Assembly: GCA_945859605.1 (NCBI GenBank)
Contig: OX243827.1
Location: forward strand, 24,807,665 to 24,871,664
Direction: 5' to 3'
Origin: Lumbricus rubellus
Taxonomy: Eukaryota > Annelida > Clitellata > Crassiclitellata > Lumbricidae
DNA: 64,000 bases
The notes under the pieces are model-generated. The model did not search any database. It saw only the letters and a program-made list of their open reading frames with translations, and was not told the DNA's origin. This document shows, one piece after another, positions 52,985 through 64,000 of this stretch (its first letter is position 1; the number at the start of each line of letters is the position of its first letter). A program made the position numbers and the translations under genes.

Positions 52985-54000
52985 ACGAATGTTTTGGGCC
53001 CGCTGCTCTATCTTCTCTATACTGCTGATATCTGCTCCTTACTGACATCTCAGGGCCTTCTGCACCAGCTATTTGCCGATGATGTGCAGGCCTACATTCA
53101 TACTTATTCGGTTGATGCGGTGGCCGCTGTCAGCCAGATGTGTGTGAAAATGGATGTTCTCTCTCTTTGGATGGCCTCCAATCGGCTACTCTTAAACCCC
53201 TCCAAAACGCAATTTATTTGGTTGGGTGGCCGTAGACAACTCCAGGGCATTGACCTTTCTCAACTTGCTCTGCTCTTTCCTCATATCACCTTTTCCCTCA
53301 CAGTTCGTGATCTGGGTCTCACTCTCGATTCTGAACTTACTCTGTCCCAGCATGTGAACTTGGTTGCGAGGAGTGCCTATTACCAGCTTCGTCAGCTCCG
53401 GGTGGTCTCCCGTTCTCTCTCTCACGATGCGGTCGTCGTCCTTGTCCACGCCTTTGTTACAAGTCGAATCGACAACTGTTGTTCCCTACTTGTTGGTCTT
53501 CCCCTTGGGGTCCTGGGGCGACTTGATCGCGTCTTGCGCTCAGCTGCTCGCCTTATTGGGCGGCTTCCTAAATTTGCGCCTGTCTCTGCCTATATGCGTG
53601 ATGTGCTGCACTGGCTGCCTGTGTCCCAGCGGATCTCATACCGCATTGCTGCTGTGGTCTCTCGCTGTGTCCTTGGCTGTGCTCCATCATACTTGCGTGA
53701 TCTGTGCTGTCCAGTCTCTGACGTTGCAGCGCGTCGTGTACTTCGCTCTTCGTCTAAAGGTGAGCTTCTGGTCCCGCGGGCTCGCTTGGCTATTAAGCAG
53801 CGCCGTGCTTTCTCGGTCGTGGGGCCTACTGTTTGGAACGACCTCCCGGTTACGCTTCGCTCACTACTTGTGGTCCATCCGGCTGCGTTCTACAAGTCCC
53901 TCAAGTCTTTTTTCTTTGTTCGTGGTTGGGCTGGGAGCGCCTCTGAGTAGTTTCTTGAAGGGGCGCTATATAAATGCTCTGAATGAATGAATGAATGAAT
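52985..54000 (+). mobile_element. L2-like non-LTR retrotransposon, 5'-truncated
   Basis: It begins within the RT domain (VLGPLLYLLYTADI) and ends after the stop with gggagcgcctctgagtag, cttgaaggggcgctatataaat and (gaat)n. The 3' tail is the same as that of SINE family A. Confidence 0.88.
52994..53950 (+). CDS. reverse transcriptase C-terminal part of an L2-like LINE
   Basis: 318 codons without a stop. FADDVQAY is the RT catalytic box (F/YxDD). The thumb follows with MASNRLLLNPSKTQFIWLG, VRDLGLTLDSELTLSQHV and LHWLPVSQRISYRI, then the C-terminal block FSVVGPTVWNDLPVTLR, ending AGSASE. These are characteristic of the CR1/L2 group. Endonuclease and the N-terminal RT are absent, so the copy cannot move by itself. 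The open frame over 950 bases suggests a fairly young insertion. Confidence 0.88.
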   Translation: MGPLLYLLYTADICSLLTSQGLLHQLFADDVQAYIHTYSVDAVAAVSQMCVKMDVLSLWMASNRLLLNPSKTQFIWLGGRRQLQGIDLSQLALLFPHITFSLTVRDLGLTLDSELTLSQHVNLVARSAYYQLRQLRVVSRSLSHDAVVVLVHAFVTSRIDNCCSLLVGLPLGVLGRLDRVLRSAARLIGRLPKFAPVSAYMRDVLHWLPVSQRISYRIAAVVSRCVLGCAPSYLRDLCCPVSDVAARRVLRSSSKGELLVPRARLAIKQRRAFSVVGPTVWNDLPVTLRSLLVVHPAAFYKSLKSFFFVRGWAGSASE

Positions 54001-54239
54001 GTGGCGCTATACAAATAACTAAGGATGGCGATGATGAAGACGAAGATAATAATTACTGGATTCGATGTGAAATTAGTTGTTGCGAAGAGATACATGTACC
54101 AGATCAGACGAACGAACGAACAGCGGATATGTGCTTCTCTAGTTCGCATGGAACGGTGGTGTGGTTCACAATTGAGACGTGGAGAAATATTCGATCCGGT
54201 GTGCAGCGAGGTGTCTCAATATCTGTGTTTTGTGTATCT

Positions 54240-54940
54240 GTGTGTTTGTATTTGTGTGGGGGGGGGGGGGTGAGTGTGTGTGCGTAGGTGTAGGTGTTTG
54301 TGTGTGTGTGTTTGTGTGTATGACCCTGTGTCTCTTTCGTTATGATCTCTTATATTGAATATCTTTTCCCACCAAAGCCATTGTCACCAACACTGCCATC
54401 ATCATCATCGTCGTCATCATCATCACCATCATCATCATCGTCGTCGTCGTCATCATCATCATCATCATCATCACCATCATCATCATAATAATAATAATTA
54501 TCATCATCGTCGTCGTCATCATCATCATCATCATCATCATCACCAAAACCACCACCACAGCCAGCCATATATATATGTATATATACCACTACCACCACCT
54601 CTAACAACCACCACAACCATCACCATCATCCACCAAACCAATAGCACCACGCGACCTCAACTGCCACCCCCGCCACTGTCATCACATCCGCAAATCACTA
54701 CTTCAACTACCTCTACCACCACCCCTACCACCACCACCACCACCACCACCACCGCCCCAGCCACCATCCCACCACCACCATCATGCCTGTCTCATCTTTC
54801 CAATCTCGTATCCTATCAGCCGGTCTCTTCCCTTTCCTCGTCCCTCCTCTGCTACATATACGTCTGGCCACCCGTCACCAATCAGCCACAGCCCCTCCCT
54901 CCCCCGTCTCTCATCTCAAGCGATCTGTCAACGATACCAT
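54240..54940. repeat. GT-rich, (ATC)n and (ACC)n low-complexity DNA
   Basis: gtgtgtgt (54195-54320), cat/cgt triplets (54395-54545) and acc triplets (54546-54780). His- and Asp-rich frames are repeat translations. Confidence 0.95.
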
Positions 54941-54942
54941 GA

Positions 54943-54977
<35 letters not shown>

Positions 54978-55220
54978 GACAGAGACAGAGACGGAGACAG
55001 AGACAGACAGAGACAGACACACAGACAGAGGAACAGTGAGACAGACAGACAGACACAGACATAGACACAGACACAGACAGCGGCACAGGGACACAGAGAC
55101 ACAGAGAAGAGACACAAAGACACAGAGACAGAGACACACGGACACAGTGACACAGAGACATAAAGACACAGGGGCACAGAGGTACAGAGACACAGAGACA
55201 CAGACACAGACACATATAGA
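54940..55220. repeat. (ACAG)n/(GACACA)n microsatellite
   Basis: agagagacagacagacag grades into gagacacagagacac over 280 bases. Confidence 0.95.
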
Positions 55221-55616
55221 CCGAGGCTCTTCGCAGATTAATCGCCGTTGACCATCGCACTTAACGGGGAATTTCCAGACAGAAAAAAAATGGAGATTAA
55301 GCGATAATTTCTGTGATGAGAGAATAATCCAAGCTTATATAGGAAGAAGACGAGAGATAGTAGAGACAGAGACCGACGAAGAAGACCTGTAAGTGACAAT
55401 CGATCATAGCACACGACTACCAAGCTACGTAGGAATGCGGTGGCATCTACGTGTATGCGAGGGCATCTAGGCGAGGGCGCCTGCCGGCTGCCTCCCATCG
55501 ATCAACAACCGCCTGATGTACGCACGGACTGCGATGCACCGGGTCGATAGCGGAAACGCTATCTGCTCACTTGTGCAGAGGTCAGACGAGTGGAAAAAAA
55601 TAGACGGTCGATAACA
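55220..55616. other. unique intergenic DNA
   Basis: No convincing frame, repeat or motif. Confidence 0.4.
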
Positions 55617-55765
55617 TACATACATGCAGACATGCATGCGTACCTAATGTATACGTACGTGCATACATGCATGCATGCATGCATACTTACGTACATACGT
55701 GCATACGTGCAATCGTGCATACGTGCTTACGTGCATACGTGCATGCATACATACATACATACATA

Positions 55766-55796
<31 letters not shown>

Positions 55797-55995
55797 CATA
55801 CATACATACATACATACATACATACATACATACATACATACATACATACATACATACATACATACATACATACATACATACATACATACATACATACATA
55901 CATACATACATACATACATACATACATACATACATACATACATACATGCATACATACATACATACATACATAGACCTACACGCATACATACACAG
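55617..55995. repeat. (CATA)n microsatellite, about 370 bp
   Basis: catgcatg/cgtacg variants at the left pass into nearly pure catacata. Confidence 0.97.
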
Positions 55996-55999
55996 TTAC

Positions 56000-57020
56000 A
56001 CACCTATTGACCTATTTTTTATGCTGTTACTCGTTTTTAATCTGGTACAATGACTGTCTCTGTTATGCTTGAGTTGTCTTGGTTGGCAATAACGTTGTTC
56101 ATTGATTCATTGGTTGATTAATTAATTAATTCATTCATTCATTCATTCACCCATGCATTCGCTTGTTCGGTCGTTAATTGAATATTTCTTTAAATAATGC
56201 ATTTATTATTTCATTCTTTATTTACTTACTTACTCACCTACTTACTTACTTTCTACATAAATATAGCCACATAGGTTCCTATTTAGCCGGTTCAGAAATT
56301 TCTGCCACAACCAGGATGCGCGACCGCTTGTCCGCCATTCAAACGGTCGTTCCTATTACTACTGCAGTCGTCGCGAGCAGCAAGCGCCGCTCGGTCGTCG
56401 GTCGGTCGATCAGTTGGTGCTTGCGACGGGCGAAGGCGGCTGCAGCGCCCGACAGAAGCGACGGCGGACGGTCGCGTTATATTCGAGACCGAGTTATATT
56501 CGAGTTGTTACATCGTACGTCGGTCGAATATATATAATATATATATGTAAATATATATATTTATATAATGTGGACAGGATGTCAATGAGTTGCGTCCATG
56601 GATCGACTGTTATTTAAGGATCATTAGCAACAGCGAGAAGCGGAGGATAAAGAAGAGAGTGGATTAAAAGATCTAACAGGAATTATAGGAGCCTGCTTGA
56701 ATTGAGACAGTAAGAAATGCATGCGTGTTTTTTTTACATGAATACATTTCTGCGTTATTTGAATACATAAATACATGCTTGCATGTGCCTACGCATACAT
56801 ACTAGCGTTGTTATTATTGTGAAACTATTCTGATAATAGGCCTAACTATGCAAGCAGCCTAATATATAGTAATAATGATAATAATAGTAACGACGATGAC
56901 GATGACGATGACGATAATGACGATTATTATTTTTGGTCTCGAGGTATACAGCATTTCTCAGGGACTTCACTCCCGCTTATGTCATATGGTATAAAATCAA
57001 AGTCTTGAAAGGCCCTATTA
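56000..57020. other. intergenic DNA with simple repeats
   Basis: (attc)n at 56120-56160, (ttac)n at 56220-56255, a GC-rich stretch at 56310-56520 (cggtcggtcg) and (at)n to 56570. The 119-codon ORF over 56178-56537 has no recognised family. Confidence 0.45.
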
Positions 57021-57029
57021 TTGTTAAGC

Positions 57030-57031
57030 CT

Positions 57032-57118
<87 letters not shown>

Positions 57119-57209
57119 GTCATCGTCATGGTCATCGTCATCGTCATCGTCATCGTCGTCGTCGTCGTCGTCATCATCATCATCATCATCATCATCATTT
57201 CATTATCAA

Positions 57210-57279
<70 letters not shown>

Positions 57280-57284
57280 CGATA
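57030..57284. repeat. (GTT)n and (ATC)n microsatellite
   Basis: About 55 bases of ttg then about 195 of cat/cgt triplets. Confidence 0.97.
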
Positions 57285-57289
57285 GCGAT

Positions 57290-57955
57290 AAGTAGCCTGC
57301 AATTGTCTAGCGGTTCAACCCACTGGCCTATATCGAGCTACTTTAATTAATAAGACCAGACCTCAACGACATTGACATTTTATTTTCATTTAGAATATTG
57401 TATATATACTGCTTTCTTAGTTAATCGTACTTTGTCATACTAATGTTCGTTGTTGAAGATAATAATCTATAAACAGCAACAACCACAATAGCATTATAAC
57501 AACTTTAACACTATAGTAATCATTTCAATAATAACAGCAACGATAATAATATCACTGTTCAGCTCGGGGCTCAAAGCGTAGCAATCGTAAATTGCAAAGA
57601 TCATTACTTACTACTTAGGCCACCAATGCTTCGCAAAGAGTTGAATTGCGTGTGGCGCTATATTATGAATATGAAATTGCGATGACCAGGCACGATCTCC
57701 CTCTCTCTATATGGTTGTGCATATATCTGTGGATGACGACGTCATGACGTGCTTTGAAGCTTTCATCATTTGCGGCGGTGACCTATTATGCACTACGCAG
57801 ACGACGAAAATTGTGTGACAAACAACAACGATGTTTGTTGGTAGGGGTCATCTCAAAATCGCCTTCTTCTTATTCGTCGTCTTCGTTTTCAGACTGATGG
57901 CTCTTATACTGTACTCCGCAGACCGATAAAGGACCAACTGATAATGAAAGAGCAA
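57290..57955. other. unique intergenic DNA
   Basis: AT-rich, no feature identified. Confidence 0.4.
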
Positions 57956-58324
57956 TAGATGGGCAGGGAAGAGACAGAGAGGGAGAGGAACAGAGAGAGA
58001 GAGAGGGACAGAGAGGGAGAGGGACAGAGAGGGAGAGGGACAGAGATGGAGAGGGACAGAGAGGGAGAGGGACAGAGAGGAAGAGAACAGGAAGGGAGAA
58101 ATGGACAGATAGATTGACAGAGAGAAAGATAGAAAGATGGAGGGACAGACAGAGACATAGTTTGAGGGAGGAAAGGAGGGAGGAAGAGAAAGAGGAACAG
58201 AGAGAAGGAGAGGGAATAGGAGAGGGAGAGGGATAGGGAGAGGGAGAGGAACAGGAAGAGGGAGAGGGAGAGGGAGAGGGAGAGGGAGAGGGAGAGGGAG
58301 AGGGAGAAGGAGAGGGAGAGGGAG

Positions 58325-58365
<41 letters not shown>

Positions 58366-58372
58366 AAGGGAA

Positions 58373-58417
<45 letters not shown>

Positions 58418-58462
58418 AAGGGAGAGGGAGAGGGAGAGGAAGAGGAAGAGGGAGAGGGAGTA
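57956..58462. repeat. (GGGAGA)n/(GGGACA)n satellite-like array, about 500 bp
   Basis: Six-base purine-rich units with gggaca blocks at 58326-58420. It is strongly strand-asymmetric: purines on the plus strand. Confidence 0.97.
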
Positions 58463-58725
58463 TTCAAGCTGTCTTTGCATCGGAATTTAAAAGTGTTTAC
58501 ATCCAGCAAGACGGATATATATTGCGCTTGTATGAATATAAGGAAAATATTTTGTATAATATGTTATTTATTGTGTAAAATCAAAGAATGTTTTGAGCTT
58601 TCGTTCTAAACGAGACGCCGACCTTTCTGGTGACCCCTGTTTCAGTCTGATTTTTCATTTCCTATTTTATTGTTAGAATATAAAATATTTTGTTGTTTTG
58701 AACAAACGAAGCAACACGCAGCATA

Positions 58726-59165
58726 AACGAATGAATAAACGAATGAATAAACGAATGAATAAACGAATGAATAAACGAATGAATAAACGAATGAATAAAT
58801 GAATGAATTAATGAATTAATGAATGAATGGATGAATAAAAGAGCGAGGAATGAATGAACGAACGAACGAACGAATGACTGACTGACTGAATGACTGAATG
58901 AATGAATGAATGAATGGATGGATGGATGAATGAATAAATAAATAAATGAGCGAATGAATGAATGAACGAATGAATGAATGAATGAATGAACGAACGAATG
59001 AATGAACGAATGAATGAATGAATGAATGAACGAACGAATGAATGAATGAATGAAGAGGAAACAAAAACTGTTTGAATGAATGCATGACCGCGTGCATGAA
59101 TAAAACACTGAACACACATGTATGCACGCTTGAATGAACGAATGAACGAATGAACGAATGAAGAA
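58726..59165. repeat. (GAAT)n array, about 440 bp
   Basis: gaatgaataaac and gaatgaac units. The unit is the same as the 3' tail of the L2 and SINE copies. Confidence 0.95.
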
Positions 59166-60060
59166 TAACAAAAGCGCTTTGTTAACTACTGCTGCTATTG
59201 TTAGTCCAAAACAAACAGATCTACCGTAACAAATAGCTGTTCATTTGACCGGTGTACACCCGGAGCGACAGTTTGATGACCGATCGGCTGACCGAGCGTG
59301 ATCCGCCTCGTATTCGGACACGCCTCTAAGCACCCTTGTCTCGATTCAGAGCGATCTTATTTTATAAGCTTAGGCTACATGTCCCGTATGTCACGTAGGA
59401 GCAAAGTCATGTATCTGCTACAATAGTTGTGCTTTTTTATGTAGCTCACAATCGGGGGAAAACTCAACCGAGGTGCTCCCGATAGGCCTATTGTTGTGCA
59501 CGACCACGATGCACAGAGTTGAATCGCTTGCATAAGTAAGTATGTAAGTAAGTAGGTAAATGTCTAAGTATGTCAGTAAGTAAGTGAGTAAGAAAGTAAT
59601 TAGGCAATTATGTAAGTAAGTAACTAATTATGTAAGTAAGTAAGTAGGTAAGTAAGAAAGAAAGTAAGTGCTTAAAAGTAAGTAGGTAAGTATTTCGGAA
59701 ATTACGTAAGTGAGTAAGCAAGTAAGTAATTGAGAGTATTTTCTTTATTAACCAATTATTGCTGATTGTACCTTGACTGACATACATCCAACAAGCACTG
59801 TTTAAAAGTATATAGGCCTAGTCTAATTAAGCAAGCATCACTACATTAGATGTTTTGCACATCAGGCTGCAGCCGTAGCTATAGAGAGTGTAGTGCGAAC
59901 ATGGGCTTGAGGACGGAGGGAGTAGTGGGTGGTTTTACTTGGGGACGGGGGTGGGGGTTTGAACAAAGACTAACAGCGAGTATCGGCAATGTTCGGCACT
60001 TATCCTAATTGATCAACGTGTAGTTCCTTAAACGTTCATATATTGTGGACCTGTTCTGCC
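59165..60060. other. intergenic DNA with (AAGT)n
   Basis: (aagt)n at 59530-59735 (degenerate). The rest has no recognised feature. Confidence 0.5.
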
Positions 60061-60064
60061 CTCG

Positions 60065-60110
60065 GGCATGCGCAGTAGTTACTTCCGGAATTCAGCAACA
60101 TCTTGCGGCT
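60065..60110 (+). promoter_or_regulatory. NRF-1- and ETS-like motif pair
   Basis: gggcatgcgcagt is close to the NRF-1 consensus and is followed by acttccgg (ETS). No downstream coding exon could be identified, so it may be an orphan promoter or coincidence. Confidence 0.25.
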
Positions 60111-60175
60111 GCTTTCGCCGTTGACGTCGCCCTCCTCCTTTTTCGACGCTTTGGACTGGCACAATGATGTCAACG

Positions 60176-60585
60176 AGGGGGTTTATCGTAATGGTAAACA
60201 CTCTGGCACGAGGAGCACGCGTACGCGGGTTCGCATCCCACTACCATCCCAAAAGCAGTATGAGAATTGTGGAAAAAATAACTGGGGGGTTGGCCTATGA
60301 TAAACTTGAAATTGGGGTATGAAAAACATACTTTAACATGGGGTTCTAAGAAAGACTGGGGGTTGAACCCCCCCAACCCCTCCAGCAATTCTCACCCTGC
60401 CCAAAAGGTCCACTCAACCTTCCATTCGGCAGATGGTATTGGTAAAATGAGCATTAGGGCGTCATAGCGCCCTGTTGGCTGCCGACAGTTAAAATCAACT
60501 TATAATGTAATAACTTGTGATCATCCGTCATACTATGAATTGTAATCATGCTGCGTTGTGTCAGTTTGAAATTAAACGGATGATT
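60176..60585 (+). repeat. tRNA-derived SINE (family B) interrupted by a MITE
   Basis: The head is taatggtaaacactctggc and gcgggttcgcatccc (box B). The body is gtccactcaaccttccattc and cgccctgttggctgccgac, the end gtgtcagtttgaaat. It is interrupted at cccaaaag by 60256-60399. Confidence 0.75.
60256..60399. mobile_element. hAT-like MITE (cagggtgagaattgc family), 144 bp, perfect TSD
   Basis: The ends are cagtatgagaattg and caattctcaccctg. The duplication cccaaaag is exact at 60248-60255 and 60400-60407. This copy establishes the 8-bp target size of the family. Confidence 0.92.
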
Positions 60586-60714
60586 ATTATTTATTAATAT
60601 TATTATTAATATTGTTATTTATTACTACTAGCGGCAAAACGAGCAATGACCAGCCAATCTGCATGCTATTCCGTGGTGTTTTGCTGTGCGCTTGGAGTCT
60701 ATATAATCTATATT

Positions 60715-61318
60715 CCTTGTGATGTGAGAAAAAAGTCTCTGAATTTGATGGAATCAATTGGACAAACTGTCGTCCGATAAAAGTGGTCCATAAATATAAA
60801 TAAATATATATATATACATACATATATATATACATATTACATATATATGCACACACACATATATACATATTACATATTACATATTATATATTATACATAT
60901 CCATTAGCCATCGATTGTGGCTAATAAAAAAACTCATTGCATCATCATGCATTTAGATTTGAGAAGACGAGATAATTATTATTATTGGAAACGTCATGTG
61001 AAGACATCGATCTTTATCAAATGCATTCGCCTACTTTCTCTAAAGAGACTATTTTTTCTTGTGATGTAATAAAAAAGTCTCTGATTTTTATGGAATCAAT
61101 TGGATAAACGGTCGTCCAATAAAAGTGGTCCATATATATATATATATATACATATATATATACAATGTATATATATAATTATATATATATCCATTAGCCA
61201 CCGATTGTGGCTCCACCACATTGCATCATGCCATCGTGCATTTAAAAGACAATAATTGGAAACGTTACGTGATGTCATCGATCAAATGCATTCGCCTGCT
61301 TTCTATAAGTCTATATAA
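60715..61318. repeat. diverged tandem duplication, about 340-bp unit
   Basis: aaaaagtctctgaatttgatggaatcaattgga, ataaaagtggtcca, (at)n, ccattagcca(t/c)cgattgtggct and aaatgcattcgcct(a/g)ctttct occur in the same order in both copies. Confidence 0.85.
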
Positions 61319-61319
61319 T

Positions 61320-61985
61320 TATGATAATGTGTGTTTGCGTGTGTCAAAATAATGTGTGCATGTATGCATGTTTGTATGTATGCGTCAACGCATGTGCGTA
61401 CTTGACATGTAGGCTATATGCTTGCATTTGTGCATGGAACACGTTCAATAGCGCATTCAGACGCTGTATAATAAATTATGTACCGATTCAGAAAGTTAAG
61501 GAAATTAATGTAAACTACCCATGCAATGCAACGTGTTAAATGCAGCAGTACTTAAGTGCATACTGACAGAATGTTCCAACGGTCAAACACCGAAGATAAG
61601 GAGATAAGGAGATAAGGAGATAAGGAGATAAAGTGGACTTCAGTTGAAATGCGGTTCCGATCGTTGACCCTCTGCTGACGCAAGACTGGACCTCTCAGAA
61701 CACCTGCAATGTCCTGCAATGTCCTGCAATGTGTCCTGCATGCTGTCGACCAGACCCGTGCCAATAATAATAACATCGAGACAAGTGTCAGCTGAGTGGT
61801 CCGCGCTACGCAACAGGAAGCCAGCGTGGTAGATGATAGATCTCGCATTTATACATTCAGATCTAATTATGCAAGAAGAGCAAGGAGAGAGGGCTGCAGG
61901 AATAGGAAGAAGAAGGAGGGAGGGAGGGATCAAATACGAATGGTAGTCACGTGACATACATGTATATGTTTATACATCATATGCG
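61320..61985. other. intergenic DNA with short tandem motifs
   Basis: (agataagg)n at 61593-61632 and three copies of cctgcaatgt at about 61708-61740. No gene recognised. Confidence 0.45.
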
Positions 61986-62300
61986 GAAGGGGGGTAATGG
62001 CAGGGGTAATGGGCCGGGAAGGGGGTAAAGTCCTAGACCCGTTACATCAGCTTCTTGTAGTAAAACATACGTTACATCAGGTTCTTGTTAGAGTTGAAAG
62101 CTAACACTATTTTGCTTTGTTTCATACATTACAGTTCTAAATTCCGATGATAGGATTTGTCATCTATGAGGGTAATGGCAGGGGGTAATGGCGGGGGAGA
62201 GGGGTAATTGCGGGGGTAGGAAATCGTCTCCGGGGATAATGGCAGGGGTAATGGCAGGAGAGTAATGTCAGGGGGTAATGTGCCGGGGGGTAATGTTCGG
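61985..62300. repeat. gggtaatggcag-rich inverted/clustered repeat
   Basis: ggggtaatgg(c/g)... words occur about ten times in two clusters (61985-62030 and 62170-62300). The word resembles the ggggtaatgt end of the foldback at 16153-16589. Confidence 0.6.
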
Positions 62301-62556
62301 ATACCGTCAGTAAACCTATTTTGTACACTATTCGAATTCGAATTGACCGAATAGTTGGTCCAGTAATTCGTGTTCAGCCGAATAATGATAATCATCTATT
62401 CTGTACCGCCCTAATAATTATGTACAAATAATTTAATATAATGGAGTCTAATTATTATATTACAATATAATTTATTATATGCTAAGTGTTATATATATAT
62501 ATATATATATATATACAGATTGTGGAAATGTGCAAATAGATGCATGCACACACAGA

Positions 62557-62690
62557 CATGGGCGGAGTTTATCGGAGGCTAGATTCAGCTTTTTTTACCA
62601 TGAAAATTATATCTTTTTCCGGGTTTAGCCCCCCCCCCTCCCTAAGAAGGGATTAGCCCCTCCAAGAACGGAAACCAAACTCCGCCCATG
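62557..62690. mobile_element. hAT-type MITE, 134 bp
   Basis: The ends catgggcggagttt and aaactccgcccatg are exact inverted repeats. Flanks cacacaga and tacacaga match at 7 of 8. Related to 37639-37963. Confidence 0.85.
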
Positions 62691-62929
62691 TACACAGATG
62701 TTTATACAAATAATATATAGCATATATGCATTTATTGCACTATAATATGCAATACATATTGATGAAAGCTTATGGATGTGATCTTTATTCAGTTGCACCG
62801 AATATAAAGTCGGCGGGTGCATCGGCATAAGACATAATAATAACAATAGGACCCTCGCTGCCTCTTCCTCTTCTTCTGCCTCAGCATCTTTTTAGCATCT
62901 TCTTACGATCGCAGACGTTAATTGATTCA

Positions 62930-63030
62930 CACGCGCACACACGCACACACACACACACACACAAAGAGACAAGTAGACACTACGCGCACACACACACACA
63001 CGCACAAACAGACACATGCACGCGCGCTCA
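62930..63030. repeat. (AC)n microsatellite
   Basis: cacgcacacacacac with interruptions. Confidence 0.9.
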
Positions 63031-63099
63031 CGGGTGCGTAATAATTATGTTCGCCAAAAGTAAGGTAAAAATTACAAGATTTCTTTTATTTACTTATTT

Positions 63100-63318
63100 T
63101 ATTTCTCGAATTTGCCAACGCGCCCCTTCAAGCTCTCACTACTCGGAGGCGCTCCCGACTGCCTCGCGGACACTGCGTCGGAGTTTCACGCCGAAGCACA
63201 TGAGCAATTGCGAGTGAATTAAGACTTGCTCAAGGGCCATAAATACGCGGCGGCTTGAGGTGGATTCGAACATGGAACCATCCGGCTCCAAGGAAGCCAC
63301 CACTACGCCACCGCACTC
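63100..63318 (-). repeat. tRNA-derived SINE family A
   Basis: The complement of the SINE: gcgccccttcaagctctc, cggacactgcgtcggagttt, gtggattcgaacatgg and ccaccactacgccaccgc. Confidence 0.85.
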
Positions 63319-63329
63319 ACGAATTTATG

Positions 63330-63700
63330 TATAAAATGTAAACATACATACATCCGTAAGCACGTGTATCCGTACGTGCAATGTACATGCATGCATACAT
63401 GCATACATAATACATATACATAATACATGTACATTATACATGCATTCGTACTTACATACGTTTATAGAATATACATGCATACATAGTCTTGTATACATAG
63501 CCTAATGCATGTATGATACATAATGCAGTATATATAACTGTATATGTTCACTATATTGTAATACATAGAAATTTTGTGAACTATTTATGTATTATATAGA
63601 CGAGGGATTGCATGGTGAGCAGCCATTACTCTGATATGGATATGGATCTGTATATACATATGATATATATATATATATAAATAATATATGACTTACAATA
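63330..63700. other. AT-rich and (CATA)-like DNA
   Basis: Low-complexity acatacat and (at)n. It fits the downstream decay product of the SINE tail or a microsatellite. No gene. Confidence 0.5.
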
Positions 63701-63702
63701 TA

Positions 63703-64000
63703 CAGGGTGCGGCAAAAAAAAAAGACCCCCCATAAGATTTTTGCCAATATATCTTGACCAAAAGTTAGAATTTTGAAATGAAATTTTACAGTCTTAAAGA
63801 CAATTCATATTTACACCAGATGGCTAGATTTCATTAAAATATTTCGAACACAACAAAAGTTACACCACTTATAGTAAGGTCACCCACCGTTTTTTGACGA
63901 TTCAAAAACGTGACGCAACAAAAAGTAAAAATAAAACAATCTAATTATTTTGGCCAATATCTTGGCCAAAAGTAAGAATATCGAAATGAAATTTTACAGG
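63703..64000. mobile_element. left end of a mariner/Tc1-like element, cut by the window edge
   Basis: TA then cagggtgcggcaaaa, atatcttgaccaaaagttag and gtcttaaagacaattcat match the long TIR of 24585-25816. At 63948 a second partial copy of the same TIR begins (ttggccaatatcttggccaaaag). Confidence 0.75.

Noticed and set aside
53192..53449. Minus-strand ORF in the LINE
   Set aside because: Shadow of the reverse transcriptase frame.
54340..54942. His-, Asp- and Pro-rich ORFs
   Set aside because: They derive from (atc)n and (acc)n arrays; same reasoning for 56933-57350 and the Leu/Pro/Ser-rich frames at 57848-58509.

Overview
This is an animal nuclear genome window, intron-rich and extremely repeat-laden. 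Split genes with GT-AG introns, tRNA-derived SINEs, an L2-like LINE, mariner/Tc1, hAT and Helitron elements and very long microsatellites all point to a metazoan. The frequent 'taggcctat' stretches and the gene content suggest a marine invertebrate, perhaps an echinoderm or hemichordate. That placement is inference, not proof.

Layout. (1) 1-7.9 kb: a minus-strand gene, reconstructed as five phase-compatible coding exons (start codon near 6230, running off the left edge of the window) with a probable 5' UTR exon near 7.73-7.89 kb; its family is not recognised. (2) 7.7-18.3 kb: accessory DNA. A decayed inverted-repeat element (about 8.86-13.1 kb) contains a mariner copy and a hAT-like element, the latter with a 160-bp-arm palindrome. 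Foldback elements and a large ACAT array follow. (3) 18.85-23.7 kb: a tentative plus-strand gene with an ETS/YY1-type start region and a terminal ORF of 115 codons. (4) 21.6-27.6 kb: Tc1/mariner and LINE remnants, then AT-rich sequence. (5) 28.54-49.0 kb: the main gene, on the plus strand. Eighteen coding exons splice to one uninterrupted frame of 4,233 nt (1,410 residues). It encodes an alpha2delta-type (voltage-gated calcium channel auxiliary subunit/CACHD1-like) VWA-Cache ectodomain protein. Unusually, its first exon also encodes a folate-receptor-like cysteine-rich domain upstream. (6) 49-64 kb: no convincing host gene. The region holds an L2-like retrotransposon with an open RT C-terminal frame, SINEs, a palindromic mariner MITE and several kilobases of microsatellites.

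The main biological points are the predicted folate-receptor-like/alpha2delta fusion and the large number of transposons and tandem repeats lying directly on that gene's splice sites. The latter includes a six-fold tandem copy of one 5' splice site, MITEs at the edge of a donor and of an acceptor, a GC-AG intron, and LINE or SINE tails just outside other exons. The L2-like LINE and the main tRNA-derived SINE share the same 3' tail, which suggests the SINE uses the LINE machinery. These tails repeatedly run into microsatellites.
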